8,776 nt of DNA from JBGPBY01 sp041481485 (GTDB lineage: Bacteria; Acidobacteriota; Terriglobia; 20CM-2-55-15): positions 1 through 8,776 of the forward strand of contig JBGPBY010000304.1 of NCBI GenBank assembly GCA_041481485.1. The letters run 5' to 3'. The notes beneath the pieces are model-generated. The model searched no databases. It worked only from the letters and a program-made list of their open reading frames with translations, and was not told the origin of the DNA. Below, one piece after another: positions 1-5,340 of the stretch (position 1 is its first letter; the number at the start of each line of letters is the position of its first letter). The translations under genes and the position numbers were made by a program.

Positions 1-33
1 GGCCTTCGGCCACCCTCTCCCGTTGGGAGAGGG
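1..33. repeat. tandem hairpins downstream of the PEP-CTERM gene
   Basis: Two adjacent perfect inverted repeats: GGCC-TTC-GGCC (1-11) and a 9-bp stem CCCTCTCCC / GGGAGAGGG with loop GTT (13-33). The second resembles the short palindromes scattered between genes in many bacteria. It begins 30 bp past the stop codon of the minus-strand PEP-CTERM gene and could protect or end that mRNA, but no T-tract follows it on the minus strand. On the plus strand only a weak ATTTCTTTAT follows. It is best called an intergenic palindromic repeat. The window edge cuts off any further copies. Confidence 0.6.
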
Positions 34-63
34 ATTTCTTTATAGGCCACTGCTACGTTTCAT

Positions 64-924
64 TTATTTGCGGCGGCGGTAAAGAGCAAGCAACGCCGGC
101 AATCCTGCTCCGAGGTACAGCAAAGATCCTGGTTCAGGTACTGCCGACGGAATGCTTCCGTTGCGAGCCGTGAAGATGTATCGGCCCTCCACGTTGCTAT
201 TGAGACTGTGCGTAGTCAGCGCGTTCACGCCACCGTCAATAAGAGCACCAGGGACGGCCGAACCCGGCAGTTCAAACGATGTTCCCGGATTTCCGGTTCC
301 ATTGGAGAATCCGACGCGCGCAGAAAAGCCGCCTAAACCATTAGTTCCACCGCTGGCGTCACCGGATTCCCAGTCCATGTTGTCATAGTTGAGAACGATG
401 TCGAAATTTCCAACCCCGGTGTCGGTGCGGTCCACGAGGAGGAGCTGAAAACTGTCGGTTTTATCGACCTTTGCGGCGAAATAGCCAACGCCAATCCAGT
501 TGACTCCGAAAGCGCTATGTCCGTCGAAAATGCCGTTTCCAAAAGTCACCACTCCGCTCGCAAGGTTCCTCGTATCGACATCGGCAAAAAAGGGAGCAAT
601 GATTTGACGGTTGGTGGACGTTAGTCCAAAAGGCGTGAAGGTGCTTAAGGGCGCATCAAAGGTGATGTTGCCGTTGGTATTAATGTAGGCACTGGTAAAA
701 TTCGCCCCAAAAAAGTTGAGTGTCATTCCCAAAGGAACGGCCGTCCCTGCGCACGTTCCGCCGGCCGCGGCGTTGGAACAACCTGTCGGCGCCGTCCATG
801 TGCCATCGTCATTCCTGCCATCACTGGTCGTGTTAAAACCAGGAACAATAGCAGCGGCAAAGCCCGGAGCCGATACGAATGCAATCAGGCAAAGTATCAG
901 CAAAAATCTGTGTTTCGCGATCAT
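64..924 (-). CDS. PEP-CTERM sorting-domain protein with nidogen-like (NIDO-type) region
   Basis: A 286-residue exported surface protein. Residues 1-25 form a signal peptide (basic MIAKHR, then a hydrophobic core ending GFAAA). Residues about 70-210 resemble a NIDO-type extracellular beta domain: INTNGNITFD (81-90), APFFADVDTRN (110-120) and a closing segment with NYDNMDWESGD (179-189). C49 and C58 could form a disulfide. The C-terminus is a textbook PEP-CTERM signal: VPEPGS (262-267), a hydrophobic stretch (about 268-281) and a basic tail RRRK. Such tails are recognised by an exosortase (EpsH/XrtA type), which is not in this window. The ATG at 922-924 has a strong Shine-Dalgarno GGAGG at 929-933, four bases away, which supports the start. 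It is a single-gene unit with a sigma54-like promoter upstream. The ligand or function is unknown; a role in biofilm or exopolysaccharide-associated surface structure is inferred from the sorting signal. Confidence 0.9.
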   Translation of the reverse strand: MIAKHRFLLILCLIAFVSAPGFAAAIVPGFNTTSDGRNDDGTWTAPTGCSNAAAGGTCAGTAVPLGMTLNFFGANFTSAYINTNGNITFDAPLSTFTPFGLTSTNRQIIAPFFADVDTRNLASGVVTFGNGIFDGHSAFGVNWIGVGYFAAKVDKTDSFQLLLVDRTDTGVGNFDIVLNYDNMDWESGDASGGTNGLGGFSARVGFSNGTGNPGTSFELPGSAVPGALIDGGVNALTTHSLNSNVEGRYIFTARNGSIPSAVPEPGSLLYLGAGLPALLALYRRRK

Positions 925-980
925 CGATCCTCCAATTCATCCTTGAATTTCCAAATCGCGGCGTAGCTCCAGCGACGCTT

Positions 981-993
981 GGAGTACAACTCC
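981..993 (-). promoter_or_regulatory. palindrome near the predicted transcription start of the PEP-CTERM gene
   Basis: GGAGT-ACA-ACTCC is a perfect 5-bp inverted repeat. It sits just downstream of the sigma54-like -12 element, so it would be an operator at the start site or a hairpin at the 5' end of the leader. The GGAG at 981-984 can also pair with CTCC at 967-970 in an alternative stem (CTCCA-GCG / CGC-TTGGAG, one bulge). The two folds exclude each other. The element is short and could be chance. Confidence 0.25.
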
Positions 994-1009
994 TGCACGG
1001 AGAAGGCCA
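994..1009 (-). promoter_or_regulatory. candidate sigma54 (-24/-12) promoter for the PEP-CTERM gene
   Basis: Read on the minus strand this is TGGCC-N7-TGCA, with the GG and GC dinucleotides exactly 10 bases apart as sigma54 requires (consensus TGGCAC-N5-TTGC). The -24 half matches TGGC and the -12 half matches TGC followed by A. Transcription would begin near 983, giving a leader of about 60 nt that carries the GGAGG site. PEP-CTERM/exosortase systems are often accompanied by the PrsK/PrsR sensor kinase and sigma54-dependent regulator, which fits, but no activator gene or clear enhancer site is visible here. Confidence 0.4.
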
Positions 1010-1313
1010 ATTAATTGACATCCGGTGGCAGGCATGGGGCAGATCGGCCGGTTTCTAATAAGTAAATGATACTAATCGACTAACTCTTCCATCCTCACAC
1101 CCGAGAGTGAAGGCCAGGACGATGGGGAGGTGACGTTTTTCTGTATGATGTCAATTTTTCCGACGTTGTTTGAGCGGGTTGTGCGGCAAAGAGACATTTC
1201 CGAATGCACGCATCGAAGGACTTGTTCTGTCACTGATACCGAGTGGGAATGGATTCCAGGAAACGTCCGGCCATCGAACGACGGGAAGGATTGTCGGAAC
1301 AACTTACAGACCG

Positions 1314-1335
1314 GTCGGTTGCCAGCCGACTTTTT
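1314..1335 (+). terminator. terminator-like hairpin on the plus strand
   Basis: GTCGGTT-GCC-AGCCGAC forms a 7-bp stem (1314-1320 with 1324-1330, one G-T pair) with a 3-nt loop, followed at once by five T residues (1331-1335). This is the shape of a short intrinsic terminator for plus-strand transcription. No plus-strand gene is evident upstream. On the minus strand the T-tract would precede the hairpin, so it is unlikely to end the LIC_10091-like operon. Confidence 0.45.
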
Positions 1336-1417
1336 CCTAAGAATCTAAACTGGAATGACTTGGGGTGGATTAACAGGAGTATCGTCTTCCTGGCGGCATC
1401 CCGCTTGTTGGTTTACC

Positions 1418-2557
1418 TTACAGACGATGACTCACGATGTCGCTGTATGCCAGAACAGTTCCCTTCCTGAATTCCTGGACGAGGTCGGGAATGGAAAATA
1501 GCCCGGTTTCATAGTGAGACGTTGGGGGGAGTACAGGAGAAGATGAGTATTCCCCGCCTACCGAAACGATGACACCGCGGACGAAGATGCTGTTGGAATT
1601 GACGGGAAGGGCCGCTACATTCCCATAGAATTCCTTCCATACGTTGTTCAAAAACAGATACTGCTCCACGTTCGAAGTGTAGAACGCGCTGACCGTCGCA
1701 CTGTGATTGTTCAAATACTCCGCGACGGATTTCAACGCGTGCGGTCCGGCAAAATCCCCAACAACCGGAATCAGGAGATTCTTCTTCTGGAGTTCACGAA
1801 TCGTTTGGTAGTTTTCATCATTTGCGAGAAATCCCCGGTTGATTCCGTCTCGTGCCGTCACTCTGACGATTTCACCAAATCCCGGCATGACTCCCGGAGA
1901 GGCTGTAGGACCGTTGTACGTTAGTGACGGCCCTCCTGCGCGAAAAGCCAGATAGACTTTTTGCAAGCTCACCAGATCCGAGGGACTGAGCGAAAATCCG
2001 TGATCCTTGATCAGATGGTTTTCAATGGCATCAAGATTTTTTTCGAAAGTCTCCAGATTCGCCGGCTGTGGGCCGAGCGCATCCAGTAGGTTTCCTATCC
2101 CTGCGCTCCTGTCCAGATCCCTGGGCAGCGGCCGCGAGAACAGGCGAGACAGGAACTCGGCACGATCGGCCGAAAGTTCGAACAGTGCCTTATACATCAG
2201 GTGTTCGATCAGGTTCTGCCGGCGGATGTCCACAATGAACGCGATCTTCGGCTTCAGCGCCAGGATGTACGTGAAGTTCTGTTCGGGACCCACGCCGATG
2301 TAAGCGCTCGATGGCTGGTGTCCCTTCGCCAGATCTTCAAAGACGTCCTGATAGGACCGCTCGTTGGAAACGTAATTATCGGAGATGAACGAACCGTCCG
2401 GCTCCGACATGCTCGAAACCAGTTTCCAGAATTCTTCATCACTGAGTCGAGCCGGAAGCGTATCTGCTGCCCGAACGGGAGCCAGGCACACAATCAGGGT
2501 GAACAGGAGTGCGATCACATACGGAATTCTTCGATGCCGGGAATGCATACCCGGCAT
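1418..2557 (-). CDS. exported LIC_10091-like protein with Rossmann-type glycine motif
   Basis: A 379-residue protein. A signal peptide is clear: basic MHSRHRR, hydrophobic 11-26, likely cleavage after APVRA (26-30). The mature part carries YIGVGPEQNFTYI (86-98) and AFIVDIRRQNL (106-116). These look like the glycine loop and the acidic end of the second strand of a Rossmann, SAM-methyltransferase-like fold. Further blocks are DRAEFLSRLFSRPLP (131-145), VVGDFAGPHALK (265-276) and TSNVEQYLF (294-302). The overall pattern recalls the LIC_10091 family, a poorly characterised group named from Leptospira; this is from memory and not a search. Enzymatic activity is unknown, and export would be odd for a SAM enzyme. 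It is the last gene of the apparent redoxin-monooxygenase operon, 16 bp after the preceding stop codon. No Shine-Dalgarno precedes the ATG at 2557; Met4 (2548) is an alternative start. Confidence 0.85.
   Translation of the reverse strand: MPGMHSRHRRIPYVIALLFTLIVCLAPVRAADTLPARLSDEEFWKLVSSMSEPDGSFISDNYVSNERSYQDVFEDLAKGHQPSSAYIGVGPEQNFTYILALKPKIAFIVDIRRQNLIEHLMYKALFELSADRAEFLSRLFSRPLPRDLDRSAGIGNLLDALGPQPANLETFEKNLDAIENHLIKDHGFSLSPSDLVSLQKVYLAFRAGGPSLTYNGPTASPGVMPGFGEIVRVTARDGINRGFLANDENYQTIRELQKKNLLIPVVGDFAGPHALKSVAEYLNNHSATVSAFYTSNVEQYLFLNNVWKEFYGNVAALPVNSNSIFVRGVIVSVGGEYSSSPVLPPTSHYETGLFSIPDLVQEFRKGTVLAYSDIVSHRL
2534..2557. promoter_or_regulatory. 24-bp near-perfect palindrome covering the first eight codons of the LIC_10091-like gene
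   Basis: ATGCCGGG (2534-2541) and CCCGGCAT (2550-2557) are perfect inverted arms around a central palindrome ATGCAT (2543-2548), so 22 of 24 positions are symmetric. It begins exactly at the annotated start codon and encodes MPGMHSRH. In the mRNA it would bury both candidate start codons in a stem-loop, and in DNA it could be a dimeric operator. No ribosome binding site lies upstream, so a role in start control is an inference. Confidence 0.4.
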
Positions 2558-2561
2558 TATA
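2556..2561 (-). promoter_or_regulatory. TATAAT -10 box overlapping the start codon
   Basis: A perfect TATAAT on the minus strand overlaps the first ATG of the LIC_10091-like gene. A transcript starting seven or eight bases downstream would begin at or next to the ATG of Met4, making a leaderless mRNA with a proper signal peptide. No good -35 element is found 16-18 bp upstream, so this may be chance. Confidence 0.25.
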
Positions 2562-2573
2562 GCGTTTCTGTCA

Positions 2574-4010
2574 CTATTGCCCGCCCCGTGCTCCCTGCAG
2601 TCCGGCAGCTACGCGCCCGAGGACTGCCTGCTGCAGGTGCTGCTGAAGGGCGGAAGCATACACGGGAAGATCCGGCTCATTCACAGGAACCATCTCGATG
2701 GTTATAGCTCCCATTTCGTCGGTGGACTGTTGTCCAAAGGTCACTCGTTTCGGAGGACTGTTCGGATTGCTGGGATTGTCGCGCGAATTGTCGTAGGAAA
2801 TCTCCACGTCAAGACGGGTTCCCTTCGGCAGTTTCACCAACTCCTTGAAGTAATAGCGCTCCTGCCAGTTGAATTTCCAGTCGGGAATTCCCATGAGTTC
2901 GCGTGCCGTCCCACCGGGCAACGTGGCGGTCATGCGCATCGTCTTTGAGAGATAGTGGGCATGGCCTCCCACACTCACCACTTCAACATCGACAGGCAAC
3001 ACGAAAGAATCCCGGATGACGAAATGCTTCTCGCCGGCAGGAATATCAATGCCAGCCAGTGCGCCAAACAGCGGGGGCATCTGCAATGCGGTCAGCGTGC
3101 GCTTTGGCGGTGCGTCCGCGAAGTAGAGTCCGATCGTGGCCTGCTCCTTTTCCACCTTACCTGTCGGATGAAAGTGCATCTGCAACACAAAGTCCGAATC
3201 CTGAGGCAATGGTCGCGCCAGGCCTTCGGGCAACGGTTGAGGCGTACCGCCGACGGCCCAGCCGCCGAGACTCGATCGCGTCGCATCCAGCACGTTGCGG
3301 CTTTGCAACCGCTGCAGCAAGGTCGCAGCACGACCGGACGCGTCGCCATTACCTCCAGCATTCGTCGCGAGAAAGCTCATTCCGGCAAAACCGGGCGCTG
3401 GATCGGCTTCATCCATTTTGACGGCCTGTCCCGTCTGATCGAGAAAGAAGAGGGCATGATGCGATGAGCGTGCCGATGAGCGGAATTCTATCGCCTTGAC
3501 CCACTGGTCCTTCTTCAGATTGAGTTTGATGGCGAAATTACGGAATACGTCGGGACCATCGGCTGGAAGTTCAAATGGCTCGCTCATTTTCACGACAAGG
3601 TCCGGCTGTCCCAATTGCCATCCTGGCGTGAATGGTCGTAGTGCCGGGAGTTTCTTCGGATCGCCTTCTGACATGCCGCCGGCGACCCACTGCTGGATCG
3701 TACGGACTTGCGAATCCGTGAGCCGACGGTCGTCGCGGAAGGTTCCCATCTCGGAGGTGGCGTTCCACGGAGGCATGTAACGGCTCTCGGTTACCGTCGC
3801 GATCAATTTCGCGCGCTTTCGCACATCGTCGTAATTGAGAAGCGAAAATGGCGCGGCTTCTCCCGGCCGGTGACAACCGGCGCATTTATTAAAAATGATG
3901 GGAGCCACATTCTCGCTGAAGGTAACCTGCGATTGAACTGGAGCCGGCCGTCCTGAAAATGCGACGGGAAGGCCAAGTGCCAGCGCGAACCATACAAAAT
4001 GTTTTTTCAT
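2574..4010 (-). CDS. cytochrome c / copper type II (PHM-DBM-like) monooxygenase
   Basis: A 478-residue exported protein. After a signal peptide (about 1-24) comes a monoheme cytochrome c domain with CAGCH (C43, C46, H47) and a likely axial Met in YMPPW (M79). The rest resembles peptidylglycine/dopamine monooxygenases. H184-H185 (SSHHALFF) and H279 (LQMHFH) would bind one copper. HAH (H350, H352 in GGHAHYLSK) and M433 (STDEMG) would bind the other. All six copper ligands are therefore present, implying an ascorbate-type hydroxylase fed electrons through its own heme; the substrate is unknown. The start is set at 4010, with GGAGAG at 4017-4022 six bases upstream. This ATG overlaps the redoxin stop as ATGA (4007-4010), indicating translational coupling. 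The longer in-frame start at 4046 lacks a ribosome site and would spoil the signal peptide. Confidence 0.9.
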   Translation of the reverse strand: MKKHFVWFALALGLPVAFSGRPAPVQSQVTFSENVAPIIFNKCAGCHRPGEAAPFSLLNYDDVRKRAKLIATVTESRYMPPWNATSEMGTFRDDRRLTDSQVRTIQQWVAGGMSEGDPKKLPALRPFTPGWQLGQPDLVVKMSEPFELPADGPDVFRNFAIKLNLKKDQWVKAIEFRSSARSSHHALFFLDQTGQAVKMDEADPAPGFAGMSFLATNAGGNGDASGRAATLLQRLQSRNVLDATRSSLGGWAVGGTPQPLPEGLARPLPQDSDFVLQMHFHPTGKVEKEQATIGLYFADAPPKRTLTALQMPPLFGALAGIDIPAGEKHFVIRDSFVLPVDVEVVSVGGHAHYLSKTMRMTATLPGGTARELMGIPDWKFNWQERYYFKELVKLPKGTRLDVEISYDNSRDNPSNPNSPPKRVTFGQQSTDEMGAITIEMVPVNEPDLPVYASALQQHLQQAVLGRVAAGLQGARGGQ

Positions 4011-4612
4011 GATCGACTCTCCGATGCGACATCCGAAATGAAACAACCAAAAGCTTCCGTTTGCGGTTCGCGAACGCGCCGTCCGGCGACGAGATCGTCC
4101 AGCGCGTCGCGCAAATCATGACGCGTGGCGCGCTGACGCGGAGTTCCGAGCCCAGCGTAAAAATCGTCGATGCGGCCGCGATATTTCAGCGCCGCCCCTC
4201 GGGCAAACACCGCAACCTCGGAACTCACATTCACTCCTGCCGTCTGTACAAGCCGGTGATCAGGATCGCGAACCGCTTTGCAGCAATCGTATCCGTACGC
4301 TTTCATGTATTGCCGAATCTCGTCATCTGTCATTGATGGATCCACATAAACGAGAGTACATTCCGCGCCCTGCGTTTCATACTCCGTGCAGATCCGTTTG
4401 AACTCCGGCGCGTACTGCTTCGCGATGGGACAATCGGAAATGAGGAAGAACAATATGTTCCACCGATGGACGGGATGTTCCAGTGAACCATGGGCAATGC
4501 CGTCGATGTCCCTGAGAATCAGTTCCTGCGGTTGCGGCGCCATCGATATTCCAGCGGCACTCGCCACGAGGATAACCAGCAGTGTAATGGGAATCAAACC
4601 CGTGTTGGACAT
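4007..4612 (-). CDS. redoxin (AhpC/TSA-like thioredoxin-fold) protein
   Basis: A 201-residue thioredoxin-fold protein. Residues 1-25 are hydrophobic and look like a signal or anchor, but lack the usual basic start. The active-site block FFLISDCPIAKQYAPEF (55-71) has a single Cys (C61) in the DCPIAxxY form of redoxins fused or linked to cytochrome c/monooxygenase modules. Later blocks are DPDH (116-119), LKYRGRIDD (142-150) and a C-terminal GCFI (189-192). In relatives as I recall them, the segment before the last strands reads TPE; here it is SSE (130-132), so the expected cis-proline is missing. C110-C111 (YDCCKAV) are extra cysteines. It probably works with the downstream cytochrome c/copper enzyme, perhaps in redox delivery or assembly; that is inference. 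An in-frame TAG two codons upstream fixes the ATG at 4612 as the first possible start. No Shine-Dalgarno is seen. Confidence 0.82.
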   Translation of the reverse strand: MSNTGLIPITLLVILVASAAGISMAPQPQELILRDIDGIAHGSLEHPVHRWNILFFLISDCPIAKQYAPEFKRICTEYETQGAECTLVYVDPSMTDDEIRQYMKAYGYDCCKAVRDPDHRLVQTAGVNVSSEVAVFARGAALKYRGRIDDFYAGLGTPRQRATRHDLRDALDDLVAGRRVREPQTEAFGCFISDVASESRS

Positions 4613-4623
4613 GGACTAACGGC

Positions 4624-4629
4624 AGTATA
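4624..4629 (-). promoter_or_regulatory. candidate -10 box for the redoxin operon
   Basis: TATACT on the minus strand (5 of 6 to TATAAT) lies 11 bp before the start codon, with no clear -35 element at normal spacing. If used, it would give a leader of about five bases, which would agree with the absence of a ribosome binding site. Weak evidence on its own. Confidence 0.25.
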
Positions 4630-4698
4630 ACGCGGCGCTGTGGGATGCCCTAATAAAGGCTGTGAACGGTCGTAGATGATTTGAAAGAATGCGACTCC

Positions 4699-4787
4699 CC
4701 AATGTAGGGGCGGTCTATGACCGCCCGCAATTTGGATTAATGCAGGCCCCCTCGATTGTGGGCGGTCATAGACCGCCCCTACATTGG
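4699..4787. repeat. inverted pair of 'GTAGGGGCGGTC' palindromic repeats (REP-like)
   Basis: Copy one (4699-4726) and copy two in reverse orientation (4760-4787) are perfect 28-bp inverted repeats around a 33-bp centre. Each copy also holds its own hairpin, GGGCGGTC and GACCGCCC around a 3-base centre (4708-4726 and 4760-4778). The same unit recurs at 8752-8776 in the orientation of copy one and as a fragment at 4863-4876. The whole lies between the amidase stop and the redoxin start. Open frames through it give repetitive VGAVYDRP-type peptides and are not genes. REP-like elements of this kind are usually moved by RAYT-type transposases, none of which is in this window. Confidence 0.85.
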
Positions 4788-4862
4788 CAATTGCAAGCCT
4801 TCGCACGATTCCAAATCCCACACATTCTCTCCATTAATCATCGCACAGCCTTGCGTTCTTAC

Positions 4863-4876
4863 ACCGCCCCTACAGT
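4863..4876 (-). repeat. 14-bp REP fragment containing the amidase stop codon
   Basis: On the minus strand this reads ACTGTAGGGGCGGT, identical over 14 bases to the repeat copy at the right edge (8756-8769). The TAG inside it (4870-4872) is the stop codon of the amidase gene. The rest of the repeat is absent, so it is a remnant or a chance match; the length of identity and the nearby full copies favour a remnant. Confidence 0.5.
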
Positions 4877-5340
4877 CCTTGAATCCATGCAGGATCAAAG
4901 CCAACCGGATCGGACTTCCGTCCCGGCGGATCGGCACACTCCTGGTGCGTCACGACATATCGAATCGGATGGCGCGCGACAATTCCTTTCAGCAATTCGC
5001 GCATCGCCTGAATCTGGGCGGCCGGATACGGATCAATTCCGTCATTCCGATTAACGAGCTCGATTCCAATGGAGAAATCGTTCACACGCTCCCGGCCATC
5101 CATCATTCGCGATTGCCCGGCATGCCATGCCCGCTTCTCTTCTGGAACCTGCATGACAGTCGTCCCATCGCGATCAATGGTGTAGTGCGCCGACACCTGG
5201 CTTTCCAGGTCTGAAAACTTTTCGATGACTTCATCCAGAGTGTCGAGAACCGTCGCATGCAATACAACGGTATCGACAACCATGTCTGCGGGCCGCTCAT
5301 CACAATTTGGTGAAGGGCGCAACTGATGGACTGCGGTCAT
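4870..5340 (-). CDS. N-acetylmuramoyl-L-alanine amidase (Amidase_2 / AmpD-like)
   Basis: A 156-residue zinc amidase that cleaves the bond between N-acetylmuramic acid and L-alanine in peptidoglycan or muropeptides. The Amidase_2 fold spans nearly the whole protein. Likely zinc ligands are H28 (VVLHAT), H132 (VTHQEC) and D144 (GRKSDP). E94 (SIGIELVN) and K142 match the catalytic pair of AmpD-type enzymes. Other landmarks are HYTIDRDG (52-59) and AWHAG (71-75). No signal peptide is visible, so it may act in the cytoplasm on recycled muropeptides like AmpD, or leave by lysis. It is somewhat shorter than typical AmpD. Its ATG overlaps the stop of a small upstream ORF as ATGA (5337-5340) and has no ribosome site of its own, suggesting coupled translation. 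The TAG stop lies in a repeat fragment. Confidence 0.88.
   Translation of the reverse strand: MTAVHQLRPSPNCDERPADMVVDTVVLHATVLDTLDEVIEKFSDLESQVSAHYTIDRDGTTVMQVPEEKRAWHAGQSRMMDGRERVNDFSIGIELVNRNDGIDPYPAAQIQAMRELLKGIVARHPIRYVVTHQECADPPGRKSDPVGFDPAWIQGL

Larger units (their letters stand above)
925..1417. other. 493-bp intergenic region without a recognisable gene
   Basis: It lies between the end of the LIC_10091-like gene and the start of the PEP-CTERM gene. Open frames exist on both strands (for example 1130-1348 plus and 1072-1302 minus), but their translations are rich in Arg, Ser and Cys, match no family I know, and lack well-placed ribosome binding sites. What can be seen is a sigma54-like promoter (994-1009), a palindrome (981-993), an AT-rich palindrome CAATTAATTG (1008-1017) and a plus-strand terminator-like hairpin (1314-1335). 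The middle part, about 1080-1310, holds nothing I can interpret. Confidence 0.6.

Noticed and set aside
1015..1020. Perfect TTGACA (-35) on the plus strand.
   Set aside because: No acceptable -10 lies 16-18 bp downstream; that stretch is GC-rich.
1130..1348. A 72-codon plus-strand frame with a TDTEWEW segment resembling the start of IS5-type transposases.
   Set aside because: The similarity is a handful of residues, the rest matches nothing, the frame runs through the terminator hairpin, and no terminal inverted repeats or further transposase motifs are present.
1376..1394. Inverted repeat CAGGA / TCCTG past the end of the LIC_10091-like gene as an operon terminator.
   Set aside because: Arms are only 5 bp with a 9-base loop and no T-tract follows on the minus strand.
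4011..4046. Upstream start at 4046 for the cytochrome c/copper monooxygenase.
   Set aside because: The ATG at 4010 has a good ribosome site, forms an ATGA overlap with the redoxin stop and begins a normal signal peptide.
4594..5054. Open frames on both strands giving VGAVYDRP and GGHRPPLHW peptides.
   Set aside because: They are read-through of the inverted REP copies and share no features with real proteins.
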